Part shown: positions 21,662 to 21,736 of the stretch, in pieces | Layout of the letters: each line of letters opens with the position of its first letter | Numbering within the stretch: position 1 is the first letter of the stretch | Virus record (IMG/VR): IMGVR_UViG_3300032311_000172 | Coordinates: 1-21,736 of that record | Length of the DNA stretch: 21,736 bases | Strand: one strand, 5' to 3' | Source of the DNA: a virus | Made by a program: the position numbers and the translations under genes | Notes under the pieces: model-generated | Told to the model about the DNA's origin: nothing | The model's input: only the letters and a program-made list of their open reading frames with translations | The model's database searches: none

Positions 21662-21736
21662 TGGAACAATTAAAAGAACTATTAACATCAAGTGATTGGG
21701 CTGCAAAGAAAGCACAATTAGCAATTAAATTTACAG
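21661..21736 (+). CDS. Start of a further late gene, truncated by the window end
   Basis: An ATG overlapping the lipoprotein stop opens a frame that stays open for the remaining 25 codons (MEQLKELLTSSDWAAKKAQL and onward). The amphipathic start is not of the capsid-targeting type. Too little is visible for an assignment. Confidence 0.55.
   Translation, partial: MEQLKELLTSSDWAAKKAQLAIKFT

Noticed and set aside
1-21736. tRNA genes, CRISPR arrays, insertion sequences or rho-independent terminators
   Set aside because: No cloverleaf-like segments, regular repeat-spacer pattern, transposase or GC-rich hairpin with a T-run was found by eye; the gene gaps are too short for most of these.

Overview
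The window is a continuous, all-plus-strand, AT-rich (roughly 30% GC by eye) block of a T4-superfamily myovirus genome, most likely a marine phage. The gene order (clamp loader gp44-gp62-RegA ... gp43 DNA polymerase ... UvsX ... gp41 helicase) is the T4 replication core. The accessory genes (SpeD-like, Mom-like, Sm-like, ligase-like and DUF6321-like internal proteins) are those of cyanophage/pelagiphage-type T4 relatives. The low GC fits a SAR11-like or other AT-rich marine host, but the host cannot be proven from this window. Genes are packed with ATGA, TAATG or TGATG overlaps; no gene-free stretch exceeds 100 bases, and I saw no tRNA, CRISPR array or insertion sequence.

Layout. (1) 1-2533: end of the gp44 clamp loader, gp62, RegA, then an ATP-grasp (RimK-like) plus retropepsin-like (RimB-like) fusion. 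(2) 2566-9589: a DNA-modification and SAM-chemistry island wrapped around the DNA polymerase: Sm-like protein, adrenodoxin-type ferredoxin, Mom-like DNA-adenine modification protein, gp43 polymerase, small membrane protein, MT-A70 adenine methyltransferase, C5-cytosine methyltransferase, a CmoA-like carboxy-SAM synthase homologue and a SpeD-like SAM decarboxylase. (3) 9685-12592: UvsX, a small conserved protein, gp41 helicase and a small protein. (4) 12611 to the end: late-type genes, including a ligase-like protein, small basic head protein, structural protein, P-loop kinase, double nucleotidyltransferase, two repeat-bearing cargo proteins and a lipoprotein.

Regulation visible in the DNA. 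Three sigma70-type promoters with exact 17-bp spacing (two with perfect -35 and -10 hexamers) precede the Sm-like gene, the C5-methyltransferase and uvsX. Three T4 late-promoter octamers (TATAAATA) lie in the gaps before the speD-like gene, the 12611 gene and the ligase-like gene.

Most interesting proposals. First, the C5-methyltransferase carries Arg instead of the near-invariant motif-X Asn, the position where a basic substitution is reported to let C5-methyltransferases use carboxy-SAM. It overlaps a CmoA-like gene, which suggests a phage-encoded route to 5-carboxymethylcytosine-type DNA hypermodification beside Mom-like and MT-A70 adenine modification. Second, several enzymes (RimK-RimB fusion, kinase, double nucleotidyltransferase, small basic protein, repeat proteins and perhaps the ligase) begin with a short T4-like capsid-targeting/prohead-protease motif. 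That suggests a packaged, injected set of ribosome-modifying, RNA-repair and NAD-type enzymes.
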